The notes under the pieces: model-generated
Seen by the model: only the letters and a program-made list of their open reading frames with translations
Told to the model about the DNA's origin: nothing
Databases searched by the model: none
Shown here: in pieces, positions 7,462 to 15,103 of the stretch
How positions within the stretch are numbered: the first letter of the stretch is position 1
Layout of the letters: each line of letters starts with the position of its first letter
Position numbers and translations under genes: made by a program
NCBI GenBank assembly: GCA_031553315.1
Contig: JAVBLT010000028.1
Span: 1-31,797, forward strand
Origin: JAVBLT01 sp031553315
GTDB taxonomy: Bacteria; Verrucomicrobiota; Kiritimatiellia; RFP12; DVOR01
Reading direction: 5' to 3'
DNA: 31,797 nucleotides

Positions 7462-8310
7462 ATGTACATGATCGGTCCCCACGTCTCGGCCGCCGGAGGC
7501 CCGGCCAACGCCGCGGCCGAAGCCCTCCGCATCGGGGCGACCGGTTATGCGCTTTTCGTGAAAAACCAGCGCCAATGGGTCGGCAAACCGCTCTCGCAGG
7601 AAGAGATCGCGGCCTTCAAAGCCGCCCAGAAGGCCGCCGGCTTCACCGCCGCCCAGGTCCTGCCCCACGCGGGCTACCTGATCAACCTGGCGAACCCCGA
7701 TGCCGCAGCCTTCGAAAAATCGGCCGCTTCGTTTCTCGACGAGCTCCGCCGCTGCGAGGCGCTCGGGCTCGCCACGCTCAACATCCACCCCGGATCCCAC
7801 CTCAAGCTCATCGACCCGATGGCCGCCTGCGACCGCGTGGCGGAGGCGATCAACACCGCGCTGGGCAAAACGAGCGGCGTCGCCGTCGTCGTCGAAAACA
7901 CCGCCGGGCAAGGCTCCTACCTCGGAGCCTCCTTCGAAGAGCTCGCCCGCATCCTCGCCGGAGTCGACGACCGGCGGCGCATCGGCGTGTGCATCGACAC
8001 CGCCCACGCCTTCGGCGCCGGTTTCGACCTGCGCGGCCGCGAAGGCTACCTGCGCATGATGGATCACCTCGACAAAACCGTCGGCCTCCGCTACCTGCGC
8101 GGCATGCACCTCAACGATTCAAAAGGCACCCTCGGCGCACACCTCGACCGCCACGAAACCCTCGGCGAAGGCGCGCTGGGCTGGACGGTCTTCGAAGAAA
8201 TCGCCCGCGATCCCCGCTGCGAAGGCATTCCCCTGATCCTCGAAACACCCGACGAAGCCCGTTGGCCGCAGGAAGTGGCCCACCTCCTCGCCGCCAGCAA
8301 AAAGAAGTAA
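7462..8310 (+). CDS. nfo: Endonuclease IV (AP endonuclease, base excision repair)
   Basis: 282 residues, TIM-barrel enzyme that cuts the backbone 5' of abasic sites using three zinc ions. All nine metal ligands of the family are present at the E. coli numbering: His69, His109, Glu145, Asp179, His182, His216, Asp229, His231 and Glu261. Signature pieces are GPHVSAAGG near the start, NIHPGSH, CIDTAHAFGAG and LETP. The ATG at 7462 follows the clpX stop by 4 bases with AAAAAGGA upstream, so it is translated from the clpPX transcript. An alternative ATG lies two codons later (7468). The usual neighbour in many genomes at this place is lon, which is absent. Confidence 0.95.
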   Translation: MYMIGPHVSAAGGPANAAAEALRIGATGYALFVKNQRQWVGKPLSQEEIAAFKAAQKAAGFTAAQVLPHAGYLINLANPDAAAFEKSAASFLDELRRCEALGLATLNIHPGSHLKLIDPMAACDRVAEAINTALGKTSGVAVVVENTAGQGSYLGASFEELARILAGVDDRRRIGVCIDTAHAFGAGFDLRGREGYLRMMDHLDKTVGLRYLRGMHLNDSKGTLGAHLDRHETLGEGALGWTVFEEIARDPRCEGIPLILETPDEARWPQEVAHLLAASKKK

Positions 8311-8312
8311 TT

Positions 8313-9560
8313 ATGGAAGACCCCAACCTGACGCTTGACCGCATCTGCAGCGCCGCGCGCACGCTCAAACCCATCGTCCGCCGGACCGACGTGATTTACG
8401 CCCCCGAGCTCAGCCGCGACGGCGCCCAGGTCTACCTCAAGACCGAAAACCTTCAGATCACCGGCTCCTTCAAAGTGCGCGGCGCCTACTATAAAATCAG
8501 CCGCCTCACCGCCGAGGAAAAGGCCCGCGGCGTGGTCGCGTGCAGCGCCGGCAACCACGCGCAAGGCGTGGCGATGAGCGCCCGGCAGGCCGGCATCCCC
8601 GCCCTCATCTGCCTGCCCGATTCCGCCCCCATCTCCAAAATCGCCGCCACCGAAAGCTACGGCGCCGAAATCGTCCAGGTGCCCGGCGCTTACGACGACG
8701 CTTTCACCCGCGCCTGCCAGCTTCAAAAAGAGCAGGGCCGAACCCTCATTCACCCCTTCGACGATCTCGACGTGATCGCCGGCCAGGGCACCATCGGCCT
8801 TGAAATCCTCGACCAGCTGCCGAATCTCGACGCCGTGATTGTGCCCGTGGGCGGCGGCGGCCTCATCAGCGGCGTGGCCTACGCCGTGAAACAGATCAAC
8901 CCCGCCTGCAAGGTCTACGGCGTGCAGGCCAGCGGCGCCTCCGCCATGGCCCAATCGCTTCAGGAAGAAAAAAAAGTGGTGCTGCAATGCGTGAAAACCT
9001 TCGCCGACGGTATCGCCGTGAAGTGCCCCGGCGACATCACGACCGCGCTCATCCGCCGCTATGTGGATGCCGTTGTGACGGTTTCGGACGATGAGATCGC
9101 CTCATCCATCCTCGCCCTCATGGAGCAGCGCAAGCTCGTCTGCGAAGGCGCGGGCGCGGTTTCCGTGGCCGCCGTGCTCTTCAACAAGCTCGACCTCGCC
9201 GGAAAAAACGTCTGCTGCCTCCTCTCCGGCGGCAATATCGACGTAAACATCCTCAACCGCGTGATCCACCGCGGCCTGCTCAAATCGGGCCGCGAAACGG
9301 AGCTCCTGATCGCCCTGAGCGACAAGCCCGGCCAGCTCGCCAGCGTCTCACGCATCATCGCCGCCGAAGGCGGCAACGTCGTCGCCGTCTTCTACGATCA
9401 GGGCGACATGGACATGGCCATCAACGACTGTTTCCTCCGCATCAAGCTCGAAACCCGCAATTTCGCCCAGATCGCCGCCATCCGCCAAGCCATCAGCGCC
9501 GAGGGTTTTTCCCTCATGCCGGGCAAAATCACGGAACAGCCGGCGGCGTGCCGCCCCTGA
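8313..9560 (+). CDS. ilvA: Threonine ammonia-lyase with C-terminal ACT domain
   Basis: 415 residues. A PLP enzyme that deaminates threonine to 2-oxobutanoate, for isoleucine synthesis or threonine fermentation. The PLP lysine is Lys54 in ITGSFKVRGA, the phosphate-binding loop is VGGGGLISG, and the asparagine-containing AGNHAQG motif is present. A regulatory ACT-like domain spans about 330-408 (starting ELLIALSDKPGQL). This length and single ACT domain match the short IlvA/TdcB form rather than the E. coli long form with two regulatory domains, so the biosynthetic or catabolic role is not settled. The ATG is 2 bases after the nfo stop with weak Shine-Dalgarno. Its last 32 bases overlap the 3' end of the channel gene on the other strand. 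Confidence 0.92.
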   Translation: MEDPNLTLDRICSAARTLKPIVRRTDVIYAPELSRDGAQVYLKTENLQITGSFKVRGAYYKISRLTAEEKARGVVACSAGNHAQGVAMSARQAGIPALICLPDSAPISKIAATESYGAEIVQVPGAYDDAFTRACQLQKEQGRTLIHPFDDLDVIAGQGTIGLEILDQLPNLDAVIVPVGGGGLISGVAYAVKQINPACKVYGVQASGASAMAQSLQEEKKVVLQCVKTFADGIAVKCPGDITTALIRRYVDAVVTVSDDEIASSILALMEQRKLVCEGAGAVSVAAVLFNKLDLAGKNVCCLLSGGNIDVNILNRVIHRGLLKSGRETELLIALSDKPGQLASVSRIIAAEGGNVVAVFYDQGDMDMAINDCFLRIKLETRNFAQIAAIRQAISAEGFSLMPGKITEQPAACRP

Positions 9561-11235
9561 GTTCCTCTTCAGGCGCCTCGGCTTCGACCGCGGGGAGCGT
9601 GGAGACCGCGCGGAAGACGTTGGTAAAATTGTTTCCGCTCGGCTGCTGGTACACGCTCAGGCGGAAGACCGGCAGAATCGCCAGCAGGTGATCGAAAATA
9701 TCGCTCTGAATGCCCTCGTGCGCCACCCAGCCCGTGTTGGCGGTGAAGGTGTAGATTTCCATCGGCAGGCCCTGCGGGGTGAGCGCGAGCTGGCGCACGA
9801 TCATGAGCATATCCCTGCGCAGCAGCGGGTTGGCCATGAGGTAAGCCACACAGTAGGCGCGGAAGGTGCCCACGTTGGTGATGCGCCGGGCGTTGACCAC
9901 GGAGGTGCGGGCCTCGGGGTGGTTGGCGTTGTAGCGGCGCACCTCGGCGAGCTTGGCGGCGAGATAGGGCTTGAGCAGATCGATTTTGAGCCACTCGTGA
10001 ATCATCTCCTCGTCGGCGAAGGTCACGCTCTGCATATCGAGGTAAATGGCGCGCTTGATGCGCCGCCCGCCCGATTCGAACATGCCGCGCCAGTTTTTGA
10101 AGGAGTGGCTGATGAGATCGTAGGCGGGAATGGTGGTGATGGTTTTGTCCCAGTTTTGCACCTTCACGGTGGTGAGCGACACATCGATCACATCGCCGTT
10201 GGCGTCGGCGCTGGGCATTTCGATCCAGTCGCCCAATCTGACCATGCGGTTGCCCGAGAGCATGATGCCGGCGGTGAAGCCCAGAATCGGGTCCTTGAAG
10301 ATCAGCATCAGCAGCGCCGTGAGCGCGCCCAGGCCCGAGAGCAGGTAAATCGGCGATTGTTTCACCAGCACGGCCAGAATCAGAATGATGCCGATACCGT
10401 AGATCAGCATGCTCAGCGCCTGGAAAAAGCCCTTGATCGGAACGCCCGCAAACGCGCGGTTGCGCTGAAGGCCGAGAAACGCCGCGTTGAACGCCGCCGA
10501 AATGCACGAACAGGCAATCAGAATAAAGGCAATCGAAATCGCGCCCGAAAGAATCGAATGAAGGGTGGCGCCCTTCACGAAGAGAAAATGCGTGAGCGTG
10601 GCGGCGACCCAAAGCGGCGCCAGGTTGATCAGCCGGCGGGGAAGCTCCACCTCCAGAACATCGGCCCGCCAGCCGTGGAGCAGCTTCTGGCGCAGGCGGG
10701 TCTGCACCTTTTTAAGCACCCAGCGCACCGGCAGAAACGAAAGCGCCGCCGTCAGCAGCGTGAGGCAGAAAAGCAACAGGTCGAGCATGCGCGGCATCTG
10801 AAGGAAGACGCCGCTGCGAAGCCGCGCGAGCACGCCGCTGATGTGCCCCAGAAGGCTCGTGTACCACTTGGGCGGCGTGATTTCGCGGCTCTCTTCCGCC
10901 GGCTGCGCGCGCAGCTGAGCGAGATCGCCGTAGGCCACCGTGTCGGCGGAAGCGAGCGCCGCCTTCCAATGGTCGCGGAAGCTGGGCGTGGGGCGGGCGG
11001 AATCGGCGTTCCAATCGACCAGCGCGCCCTTCGCGTCGAAAATATACACCGGAGGGCCGGAGGCGGCATCTTTCGGGATCGCGCCCGAAACGGCGAAATA
11101 AACCGCGCCGCCGCGCTCGAAGCGCACCTGATGCGTGGGCCGGCCGAATTGCGCCTCGAAATCGCGGAAAGAACCCGCCGCGCCCAGGCACGGCAAGGCC
11201 GAAACAAGCAAAATAAAAAGAAAAAAGGGCTTCAT
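9529..11235 (-). CDS. mscM: YbdG/MscM-type mechanosensitive channel with extra periplasmic domain
   Basis: 568 residues. Residues from about 150 on match YbdG: hydrophobic segments near 150-170, 203-221, 227-256, 268-291 and 294-327, then GDWIEMPSADANGDVIDVSL, TVKVQNWDKTITTIPAYDL and FKNWRGMFESGGRRIKR, which are diagnostic for the YbdG subfamily. Such channels open on membrane tension to release solutes. Residues 1-145 are an addition absent from E. coli YbdG: a signal sequence (cleavage near LGAA, residue 20) and a soluble domain of unknown function before the first helix, so that domain should be periplasmic. The start has GGGAGG 4-5 bases upstream. It is convergent with and overlaps ilvA by 32 bases. 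Confidence 0.88.
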   Translation of the reverse strand: MKPFFLFILLVSALPCLGAAGSFRDFEAQFGRPTHQVRFERGGAVYFAVSGAIPKDAASGPPVYIFDAKGALVDWNADSARPTPSFRDHWKAALASADTVAYGDLAQLRAQPAEESREITPPKWYTSLLGHISGVLARLRSGVFLQMPRMLDLLLFCLTLLTAALSFLPVRWVLKKVQTRLRQKLLHGWRADVLEVELPRRLINLAPLWVAATLTHFLFVKGATLHSILSGAISIAFILIACSCISAAFNAAFLGLQRNRAFAGVPIKGFFQALSMLIYGIGIILILAVLVKQSPIYLLSGLGALTALLMLIFKDPILGFTAGIMLSGNRMVRLGDWIEMPSADANGDVIDVSLTTVKVQNWDKTITTIPAYDLISHSFKNWRGMFESGGRRIKRAIYLDMQSVTFADEEMIHEWLKIDLLKPYLAAKLAEVRRYNANHPEARTSVVNARRITNVGTFRAYCVAYLMANPLLRRDMLMIVRQLALTPQGLPMEIYTFTANTGWVAHEGIQSDIFDHLLAILPVFRLSVYQQPSGNNFTNVFRAVSTLPAVEAEAPEEELRGGTPPAVP

Positions 11236-11258
11236 AAACCTCCCGTTTTAACAAAGGG

Positions 11259-11287
11259 ACGATACCACACCGCCGCGAAAAAAGCAA
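11259..11287 (-). promoter_or_regulatory. Probable promoter of mscM
   Basis: On the minus strand TTGCTT (11287-11282) and TATCGT (11264-11259) are 17 bases apart with TGG before the -10 (extended -10). It lies 23 bases upstream of the start codon, so the leader is short. Confidence 0.45.
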
Positions 11288-11300
11288 GCCGAGCCGAAGC

Positions 11301-11330
11301 TTGACACACCCCGCCTGAAAAAGATAAAAT
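11301..11330 (+). promoter_or_regulatory. Sigma-70 type promoter of the phosphofructokinase gene
   Basis: A perfect -35 TTGACA (11301-11306) and TAAAAT (11325-11330) are spaced by 18 bases. The start codon is 47 bases downstream. It runs divergently from the mscM promoter, with only 13 bases between the two -35 boxes. Confidence 0.75.
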
Positions 11331-11377
11331 ACGCCGCCATTCATCCTGAGCTCGCGCTCAATTAAAAGGGGAAGGCC

Positions 11378-12766
11378 ATGACACTCTACCGCGCCATTCT
11401 TGAGACACCCGAAAAGTTCGTCTTCGACGTCACCCGCCTCGGCGAACAGAAGATCGATTCGCCCATCCAGTCGGCCTCCTTCCTCAATGAGAACGACATG
11501 CAGTCGCTCCTCAGCGTCCGCTCCGCCTACATGAGCGAAGCCATCAAAAAGATGGGCAAGCCCCCCGCCTTCGAAGTGGCCGGCGCCCACCGCAAGATCT
11601 TCCACGACCCCGCCTGGACCCGCGCCGCCATCGTCACCGCCGGCGGCCTCTGCCCCGGCCTCAACAACGTCATCAAAGGCATCGTCGAAGTGCTCACCTT
11701 CGACTACGGCATCAAAACCATCTACGGCATCCGCTACGGCTACGCCGGCCTCATCCCCTCCTACGGCTACACCCCCATCATGCTCAACCCCGACGTGGTC
11801 GACACCATCCACGAACAGGGCGGCACCATGCTCGGCTCCTCCCGCGGCCAGCAGGATACCGCCGAAATGGTCGATACGCTTTCGCGCATGAACATCAACG
11901 TCCTCTTCGCGATCGGGGGCGACGGCTCCCTCCGCTGCGCCCGCGACATCGCCGAGGAATGCCTCAGGCGCGGCCTCGCCGTCAGCGTAGTCGGCATTCC
12001 CAAAACCATCGACAACGACCTCAACTTCGTGGGCCGCTCCTTCGGTTTCGAGACCGCCGTCGGCGAAGCCCTCCCCATCATCCGCTCCGCCCACACCGAA
12101 GCCAAAGGCGCCAGCCACGGCATCGGCCTCGTGAAGCTCATGGGGCGCGATTCCGGCTTCATCACCGCCTACGCCGCCCTCGCCAACCCCGTGGTCAACT
12201 TCTGCCTCGTGCCCGAAGCCGATTTCGAGATCGAAGGCGAAAACGGCCTCCTCGCCGCCCTGGAGCGCCGCTTCAAATCAGGCAAGGATCACGCCGTCGT
12301 CGTCGTCGCCGAAGGCGCCGGCCAGCGCCACATCAAGAGCCTCAAGGAAGAGAAAGACGCCTCCGGCAACATCCTCAAAAAAGACATCGGCACCTTTCTC
12401 AAAGACTGCATCATCAGGCACTTCAAAGATTTTGAAAAAGACGGCATCACCGTGAAATACTTCGACCCCAGCTACTCCATCCGCAGCGTCCCCGCCGCCG
12501 GCACCGACGCCGTCCGCTGCTATCAGCTCGCCCGCATGGCCGTGCACGCCGCCATGGCCGGCCGCACCAACTGCGTGGTCGGCAGCCTCAACAACGACTA
12601 CACCCTCGTGCCCATCCGCCTCGCCACCATGGAGCGCCGCAAGCTCGACCTCGAAAGCGACCTCTGGCGCGCCGTCCTCGACGCCACCGGCCAGGAGCAC
12701 TACCTCACCCCGCCCCCCGCCGAAACCAACGGCAAAAAATCCATGAAGCCATTCTTCGCCCCGTAA
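11378..12766 (+). CDS. pfkA: 6-phosphofructokinase, long (PPi-PFK-like) class, predicted ATP-dependent
   Basis: 462 residues, catalysing the committing phosphorylation of fructose 6-phosphate in glycolysis. The glycine-rich start is TAGGLCPGLNNVI (88-100), the nucleotide motif is GGDGS at 180-184, the catalytic loop is PKTIDND (208-214, base Asp212) and the substrate motif is MGRDSG (255-260). The combination of Gly after GGD (ATP-type; PPi enzymes have Asp) with Lys before TIDND (PPi-type; E. coli PfkA has Gly) is the pattern of ATP-using enzymes in the long class, as in trypanosomes. ATP use is therefore inferred, not certain. Length exceeds the 320 residues of E. coli PfkA. The ATG has an AAAGGGGAAGG stretch just upstream and its own promoter. 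Confidence 0.9.
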   Translation: MTLYRAILETPEKFVFDVTRLGEQKIDSPIQSASFLNENDMQSLLSVRSAYMSEAIKKMGKPPAFEVAGAHRKIFHDPAWTRAAIVTAGGLCPGLNNVIKGIVEVLTFDYGIKTIYGIRYGYAGLIPSYGYTPIMLNPDVVDTIHEQGGTMLGSSRGQQDTAEMVDTLSRMNINVLFAIGGDGSLRCARDIAEECLRRGLAVSVVGIPKTIDNDLNFVGRSFGFETAVGEALPIIRSAHTEAKGASHGIGLVKLMGRDSGFITAYAALANPVVNFCLVPEADFEIEGENGLLAALERRFKSGKDHAVVVVAEGAGQRHIKSLKEEKDASGNILKKDIGTFLKDCIIRHFKDFEKDGITVKYFDPSYSIRSVPAAGTDAVRCYQLARMAVHAAMAGRTNCVVGSLNNDYTLVPIRLATMERRKLDLESDLWRAVLDATGQEHYLTPPPAETNGKKSMKPFFAP

Positions 12767-12799
12767 CGTTTTCTTCTTCCGAAAACAGTCACTTTCCCC

Positions 12800-12828
12800 T
12801 TGCCTCCTCGTCCTTAAATTGATATAGT
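12800..12828 (+). promoter_or_regulatory. Probable promoter of the gntR-DUF1648 operon
   Basis: TTGCCT (12800-12805) and TATAGT (12823-12828) are spaced by 17 bases. The -10 lies inside the left arm of the inverted repeat at 12817-12843, so a bound regulator would block RNA polymerase. Confidence 0.5.
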
Positions 12829-12843
12829 TGCTCTATATCAATT
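12817..12843. promoter_or_regulatory. Operator: perfect 11-bp inverted repeat
   Basis: AATTGATATAG (12817-12827), a 5-base spacer, then CTATATCAATT (12833-12843), the exact reverse complement. It is 17 bases before the start of the GntR gene and overlaps the inferred -10. GntR proteins of the YtrA type bind such palindromes and repress their own operon, so autorepression is the simplest reading. Confidence 0.75.
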
Positions 12844-12860
12844 GACCTCAGGAGGCCTTC

Positions 12861-13253
12861 ATGCTCATTATTCTCCCCGAAAAATCGGATTTGCCCCTCT
12901 ACGAGCAAATCGCCGACGCCATCAAAGATCAAATCGCAAAGGGCATCCTCCTTTCGGGCGATCCCCTGCCCCCCGTGCGCACCCTCGCCGCGCTGCTCGG
13001 CATCAACATGCACACCGTGCGCCACGCCTACAGCCTCCTCGCCGCCGACGGCATCATCACCATGCGCACCGGCCAGGGCACCCGCATCGCACCCATCCCC
13101 AAAAAAGCCGCCCTCACCCCCGAAATGGAAAGCCGCCTCCTCCAAGGCTGGCGCCGCCTCGAACAGCAGGCCTTCCTCCTGGGCCTCACCTCCGCCCAGC
13201 TTATCGACCTCATCCACCGCACAATCGAAAACAAGGAACCCCGCCATGCTTAA
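12861..13253 (+). CDS. GntR-family (YtrA subfamily) transcriptional regulator
   Basis: 130 residues. The N-terminal winged helix-turn-helix begins with LPLYEQIADAIKDQI and includes the recognition region PPVRTLAALLGINMHTV (about 37-53) followed by the wing ITMRTGQGTRIAP. The C-terminal part is only about 50 residues, predicted helical, and lacks the large ligand domains of FadR or HutC types, which is the mark of the YtrA subfamily. GGAGG lies 5 bases before the ATG. The stop overlaps the start of the next gene by 8 bases, so the regulator and the membrane proteins are translationally coupled. YtrA regulators usually control membrane transport or envelope-stress genes next to them; the signal here is unknown. 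Confidence 0.9.
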   Translation: MLIILPEKSDLPLYEQIADAIKDQIAKGILLSGDPLPPVRTLAALLGINMHTVRHAYSLLAADGIITMRTGQGTRIAPIPKKAALTPEMESRLLQGWRRLEQQAFLLGLTSAQLIDLIHRTIENKEPRHA

Positions 13254-14193
13254 ACAGATTCACTGGAATAAGATCGGCCTTCTTCCCGCCATTTTCCTCA
13301 CCCTTGCAAGCGGCGCGCTGCTGGCCTGGATGAGCCGGCACCCGCTCTGGCCGCTGCATTTCAACGGCGCGGGGAATCCCGACCGCTTTGGAAGCATCCG
13401 CGAGCTGGCGCCGCTCGCCTCGATTCAGATTTGGATTGTCGCCCTCTGCGCCGGGCTCGACGAAGGTTTTGTGCGGAGCGGCAAACGCCTCTTCAATATC
13501 GCGGGAGCGTTGGCGGCCTTCGTCTGCGGGGAATTTTTCTTCGTTTTGGCGGCAACCGCCGCAGTCGGGCAAATGGAAAGGCCCCGCCTTCCCTTTCATT
13601 TTTTCTGGCTGGGCCTCGGCTTCGGGCTTCTGACGGGAGCACTCGCTTACGCCATGGAAAGGTTCCGGCATTATCCCGATCGAAAAGAAACGACCCGTAA
13701 ACCCGCGTTGCCCGATGTAGGCCAGCGGCAATGGGTCTACTGGGAAAAGGTCGATCTGGGCTGGATGAACTATGTGTTGCTCATGGGGCTTGCACCGCTC
13801 GCGGTCAGCCTGCGGATGACGCCGGTTTCACTTTTCGCCATCATCGGAATTCTACTGATTGTGCTCTTCCTCGGCGGATTCAGCCTTTCGCTCACACCGA
13901 AGCGGCTGGTGCTTCATCTCGGCCTTTTACGCATCCCCGTTTTGCGGATGCCCATCGAAAAAATAACCGCCGTTGAGGCCATTCATTTCGACCCGATGAA
14001 GAATTTCGGCGGCTGGGGTTTCAAATACTCCCGAACATACGGCTGGGGCTTTATCTGGAAGGATAGAGGCGTTCGGATTCACACCACGCGCGGCCGCCGC
14101 ATCACCGTCAGCAGCGAACATCCCGAAGAGCTCGCGGGGTTATTAAACCGCCTGATTGTCTCTGAAAAAGAAAAGGTCCTTTGCCATGCATAA
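13246..14193 (+). CDS. DUF1648-type membrane protein with C-terminal PH-like region (copy 1)
   Basis: 315 residues with about six hydrophobic segments (near 10-30, 50-69, 80-105, 114-136, 174-190, 193-215). The first segment with the W-P-L-H-F-N-G-x-G-x-P motif matches the DUF1648 domain. After the last helix, a soluble stretch (about 220-305) with LVLHLGLLRIPVLRMPIEKI, GGWGFKYS and RGRRITVSS resembles the PH-like tail seen in other DUF1648 proteins. Function is not known; an envelope or sensing role is likely from the link to a YtrA regulator. It starts inside the regulator gene (8-base overlap) and its own end overlaps the next paralogue by 8 bases. Confidence 0.8.
   Translation: MLKQIHWNKIGLLPAIFLTLASGALLAWMSRHPLWPLHFNGAGNPDRFGSIRELAPLASIQIWIVALCAGLDEGFVRSGKRLFNIAGALAAFVCGEFFFVLAATAAVGQMERPRLPFHFFWLGLGFGLLTGALAYAMERFRHYPDRKETTRKPALPDVGQRQWVYWEKVDLGWMNYVLLMGLAPLAVSLRMTPVSLFAIIGILLIVLFLGGFSLSLTPKRLVLHLGLLRIPVLRMPIEKITAVEAIHFDPMKNFGGWGFKYSRTYGWGFIWKDRGVRIHTTRGRRITVSSEHPEELAGLLNRLIVSEKEKVLCHA
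14076..14116 (+). repeat. 41-bp segment identical in both DUF1648 paralogues (copy 1)
   Basis: Bases 14076-14116 are identical to 15019-15059, encoding the stretch around IHTTRGRRITVSS, although the surrounding nucleotides differ widely. Confidence 0.9.
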
Positions 14194-15103
14194 AACCTTT
14201 CATTGGAATAAATGGGGTCTTTTGCCCGCTACTCTGCTTACCCTTGCGACAAACGGGGTGCTGTTTTGGATGAGCGGGTATCCGAGCTGGCCGATTCGTT
14301 TCGCTCTTAACGGACATCCTCTTTTTCCTGGAAATGCTTCTGATTTTTATCCGCTTGTAATTATTCAGATTATCATTCTTGGCTTTTGTGCAAGGTTTAA
14401 CAAAAGGCTCGAGCGCGAGGGCAACCGCCGTGCCAACATCGCCGGAGCGCTTGCGGCATTTGCGTGCGGCGACTTCTTTTTTGTGTTAATGGCGCTGGTT
14501 TTAACGAGAAAAACAGAAACCTCCCATCTTCCCTTTTACTTTTTCTGGCTCGGTCTCGGCTTCGGTCTTTTGATGGCAGCCCTCGCCTATGGTCTCGAGC
14601 AGCTCCGGCGGTATCCCCCAAAAAAAGAGATGTCGATCGAAACAATTACAGATGAGGTAATCCAACGTCACAGGGCCTATTCTGAAAGAGTTACAATCGA
14701 ATGGCTCAACTACACGCTGTTGGTCGGCTCCATGCCGCTCATGCTCTGCCTGTGGCAAATACCCGAACCAATCATCAAAAGTATTGGCGGAGTGCTTTTC
14801 CTTGTGCTGTTTATCGGTGAATTCGGTCTTTCGCTGACATCGAAACGGTTAATGCTTCACCTTGGTTTTTTGCATATTCCCATTTTGAGAATTCCCATCG
14901 GAAAAATAGTCAGGGTTGATGTGCTCAATTCCGGCCAAATGCAGGATTTTGGCTGTTGGGGTCTCAGATATTCCCCCAAATACGGTTGGGGTTTTATCTG
15001 GAGCGACAAGGGCATTCAGATTCACACCACGCGCGGCCGCCGCATCACCGTCAGCAGCGTACATTCCGAGGAATTGGCTACGTTGCTGAAGCGGCTGATC
15101 TGA
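14186..15103 (+). CDS. DUF1648-type membrane protein with C-terminal PH-like region (copy 2)
   Basis: 305 residues, a clear paralogue of the preceding gene along its whole length: HWNKWGLLPATLLTLAT start, FFWLGLGFGLL in the middle, and LMLHLGFLHIPILRIPIGKI then GWGFIW and RGRRITVSS at the end. The ATG at 14186 overlaps the previous stop by 8 bases (ATGCATAA), the same geometry as between the regulator and copy 1; a TTG at 14156 would add ten residues without support. Codon use is visibly more AT-rich than its neighbours (one 60-base line near 14341 is about 30 percent GC). The last 26 bases overlap the 3' end of the lipoyl-domain gene on the opposite strand. Confidence 0.8.
   Translation: MHKTFHWNKWGLLPATLLTLATNGVLFWMSGYPSWPIRFALNGHPLFPGNASDFYPLVIIQIIILGFCARFNKRLEREGNRRANIAGALAAFACGDFFFVLMALVLTRKTETSHLPFYFFWLGLGFGLLMAALAYGLEQLRRYPPKKEMSIETITDEVIQRHRAYSERVTIEWLNYTLLVGSMPLMLCLWQIPEPIIKSIGGVLFLVLFIGEFGLSLTSKRLMLHLGFLHIPILRIPIGKIVRVDVLNSGQMQDFGCWGLRYSPKYGWGFIWSDKGIQIHTTRGRRITVSSVHSEELATLLKRLI
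15019..15059 (+). repeat. 41-bp segment identical in both DUF1648 paralogues (copy 2)
   Basis: Exact match to 14076-14116. It is a GC-rich island inside the otherwise AT-leaning second paralogue. Confidence 0.9.

Noticed and set aside
6054..7532. 492-codon minus-strand open frame antisense to clpX
   Set aside because: Shadow of clpX; GC-rich third positions explain the open frame.
12768..12786. GTTTTC...GAAAAC inverted repeat after the phosphofructokinase as a terminator
   Set aside because: Only six AT-rich pairs and no U-tract; too weak to call.
12842..13333. Overlapping plus-strand frame in the GntR gene
   Set aside because: The GntR frame has a clear winged-helix motif and ribosome site; the other is Arg/Pro/His-rich.
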